The notes under the pieces were generated by a model, which saw nothing but the letters and a program-made list of their open reading frames with translations, was not told the DNA's origin and did no database searches. Positions 6,339 to 7,226 of a stretch of DNA of 7,226 nt are shown here, piece by piece. The DNA is from JBDREF01 sp043820045 (GTDB taxonomy: Bacteria > Planctomycetota > Phycisphaerae > Sedimentisphaerales > Anaerobacaceae): positions 1-7,226 of the forward strand of contig JBDREF010000007.1 in assembly GCA_043820045.1 (NCBI GenBank). Direction: 5' to 3'. Position 1 is the first letter of the stretch; every line of letters begins with the position of its first letter. The position numbers were made by a program, and so were the translations under genes.

Positions 6339-6385
6339 ATTATAGCATTATAGGACGTTGTAAGCAAAGAAAAAAAGTTTTTTTT
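6339..6385 (-). promoter_or_regulatory. strong sigma-70-type promoter with UP-like element
   Basis: Reading the minus strand: A8-C-T7 (6370-6385) directly upstream, then TTGCTT (-35, 6362-6367), a 17-nt spacer, and a perfect TATAAT (-10, 6339-6344). A second TATAAT (6347-6352) lies 2 nt upstream of the first. The predicted start is near 6331-6334. The A/T tract matches the layout of an UP element contacted by the RNA polymerase alpha subunit. It points toward the secreted-protein gene about 345 nt downstream. Confidence 0.75.
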
Positions 6386-6405
6386 CGGCGTGGCCGTAAA
6401 TTGCT

Positions 6406-6434
6406 TCTGCTCGGAGACTTACTGCCCGAGCAGA
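6406..6434 (-). terminator. hairpin after the ParA-CBM48 gene
   Basis: TCTGCTCGG (6406-6414) pairs perfectly with CCGAGCAGA (6426-6434) around an 11-nt loop, 55 nt past the stop codon on the minus strand. The nearest T-run on that strand (6370-6376) is about 30 nt further on, beyond a small CGGC/GCCG hairpin, so this is not a classic intrinsic terminator. The T-run may also belong to the promoter described next to it. Confidence 0.4.
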
Positions 6435-6488
6435 CCGCAAGACGGCGCCAAGGAAAGTACAGGATGTGAGGGCAAAGAGCGCCCCGAT

Positions 6489-7226
6489 TTATTTTATCTC
6501 GACTACCGAGTTGAAACCGCCGAACGGGTTCAATTCCGTTACCTCGTTATACGGGTCCTGCTGCCACTGGCCGTCAACGACCAGACGATAGCGGTATCGG
6601 CCTTGCGGCAGGTTCATTTTCGTCTGCCAGACCCCGGTGTCGCCGACTTTTTGCATCGCCGCGTTTTCCGGCTGCCAGTTGTTGAAATCGCCGGCTATCT
6701 GAACGCTTTGGGCGCGCGGGTACAGTGTTACGAAGACCACGGCGTCGTTAATCTGGCTGACGCCGTAGTAGTCCGAAAGCTTTGCGGCGGCGCGCTGCTC
6801 TGCGGTGGGCACCGCCGGTTCCTCGGCCGCTTCCAGCTCCTCGGTCAGATCGATCTCGATATCCTCAGCCACAGCCACCATCTCCTCAGAGACAAACTCC
6901 TCCTCGCTCAATTGGGGCTCGGTCTGCTCGATTTCCAGCGCCTCAACCGCTTCTTCGGCCTCCGTTGACGGCTTCGTCGCCTCCAGCAGCTCATCTGCAG
7001 TCGCACTTATGGATTCGAGCTGTTCAGCCAGGGAATTGACAAACTCGTGGCGCTGTTGTGTGGCCTGCGAGCCCACGATTTCTTCGGCCAGCGCGGAGAA
7101 ATCCTTCCGGCCCTTGCTGGCAGGATCATATTCGCTGATGGGCTGGCCGAAACTTGCCGCTTCTTTGAGCTTGGTATTGAAGCTTACGATCGTCTTGAAC
7201 ATCTTGTCGTCGAAGTGGCTGCGCAA
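6489..7226 (-). CDS. ParA-family ATPase C-terminus fused to a CBM48/AMPK-type glycogen-binding domain, 5' partial
   Basis: The frame runs off the right edge, so the ATPase N-terminus with its Walker motifs is outside the window; 245 residues are visible. Residues 1-55 match the C-terminal end of ParA/Soj ATPases ('MFKTIVSFNTKLKEAASFG', 'YDPASKGRKDFSALAEEI'; compare the family's 'vFkT.IprnvkLaEApsfG...YdpkSkGa..Y..LA.Ei'). Residues 56-150 are a linker that is very Glu-rich from about 86 to 136. Residues 160-245 are an isoamylase-N/AMPK-beta carbohydrate-binding module: 'VQIAGDFNNW', 'GVWQTKMNLPQGRYRYRLVVDGQWQQDP' in parts, and a closing 'GFNSVVEI'. W184, W221 and N239 sit where AMPK-beta CBMs have glycogen-contacting W, W and N; R214 stands at the usual Lys. 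ParA proteins segregate DNA or position cellular cargo. The added module suggests cargo or regulation linked to glycogen or another alpha-glucan, which is inference. No glycogen enzyme is visible in the window. Confidence 0.85.
   Translation of the reverse strand: MRSHFDDKMFKTIVSFNTKLKEAASFGQPISEYDPASKGRKDFSALAEEIVGSQATQQRHEFVNSLAEQLESISATADELLEATKPSTEAEEAVEALEIEQTEPQLSEEEFVSEEMVAVAEDIEIDLTEELEAAEEPAVPTAEQRAAAKLSDYYGVSQINDAVVFVTLYPRAQSVQIAGDFNNWQPENAAMQKVGDTGVWQTKMNLPQGRYRYRLVVDGQWQQDPYNEVTELNPFGGFNSVVEIK

Noticed and set aside
6390..6968. Plus-strand open frame of 192 codons opposite the ParA-CBM48 gene
   Set aside because: It is a shadow of the minus-strand frame, whose ParA and glycogen-binding motifs are unmistakable.

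Overview
This window most likely comes from a Planctomycetota chromosome, probably class Phycisphaerae (anaerobic sediment or digester relatives). That assignment is inference. It rests on two large secreted LamG-type proteins built from Fn3-like modules with the recurring 'YYWR(I/V)DE ... kG.iWsFtt' signature, on moderately GC-rich DNA, and on a ParA-type ATPase end fused to a glycogen-binding domain. I recognise no rRNA, tRNA, CRISPR array, insertion sequence or transposase.

Layout. Positions 1-1899 (+) hold the 3' part of a multidomain LamG protein. It is followed by a hairpin terminator (1951-1993) and a 365-nt intergenic region. Positions 2265-4547 (+) hold a complete 760-aa secreted protein: signal peptide, LamG-like domain, three Fn3-like modules and a C-terminal beta-rich module paralogous to one in the first protein. 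A near-copy of the first terminator follows it (4608-4651), with the same loop size and the same wobble positions, inside a longer conserved fold. Next comes a gene-free strip with a perfect 11-bp inverted repeat.

On the minus strand, 4841-5986 encodes a secreted 381-aa protein that I cannot assign; its last 25 residues resemble the SymE/AbrB hairpin motif. Upstream of it lies a leader of about 350 nt. The leader is preceded by a near-consensus strong promoter (UP-like A8/T7 tract, TTGCTT, 17-bp spacer, TATAAT; 6339-6385). Its first ~90 nt carry nested and interlocking inverted repeats, which suggests a structured RNA. A 43-codon hydrophobic small ORF may lie within it. At the right edge, 6489-7226 (-) is the 3' part of a gene whose product joins the ParA C-terminus, an acidic linker and a CBM48/AMPK-beta-type glycogen-binding domain.

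Working together: the two plus-strand genes look like extracellular carbohydrate-binding or adhesion proteins from one expanded family, with their 3' terminators duplicated along with the genes. The minus-strand genes appear to be separate units. The most novel items are the ParA-CBM48 fusion and the strong promoter driving a structured leader.
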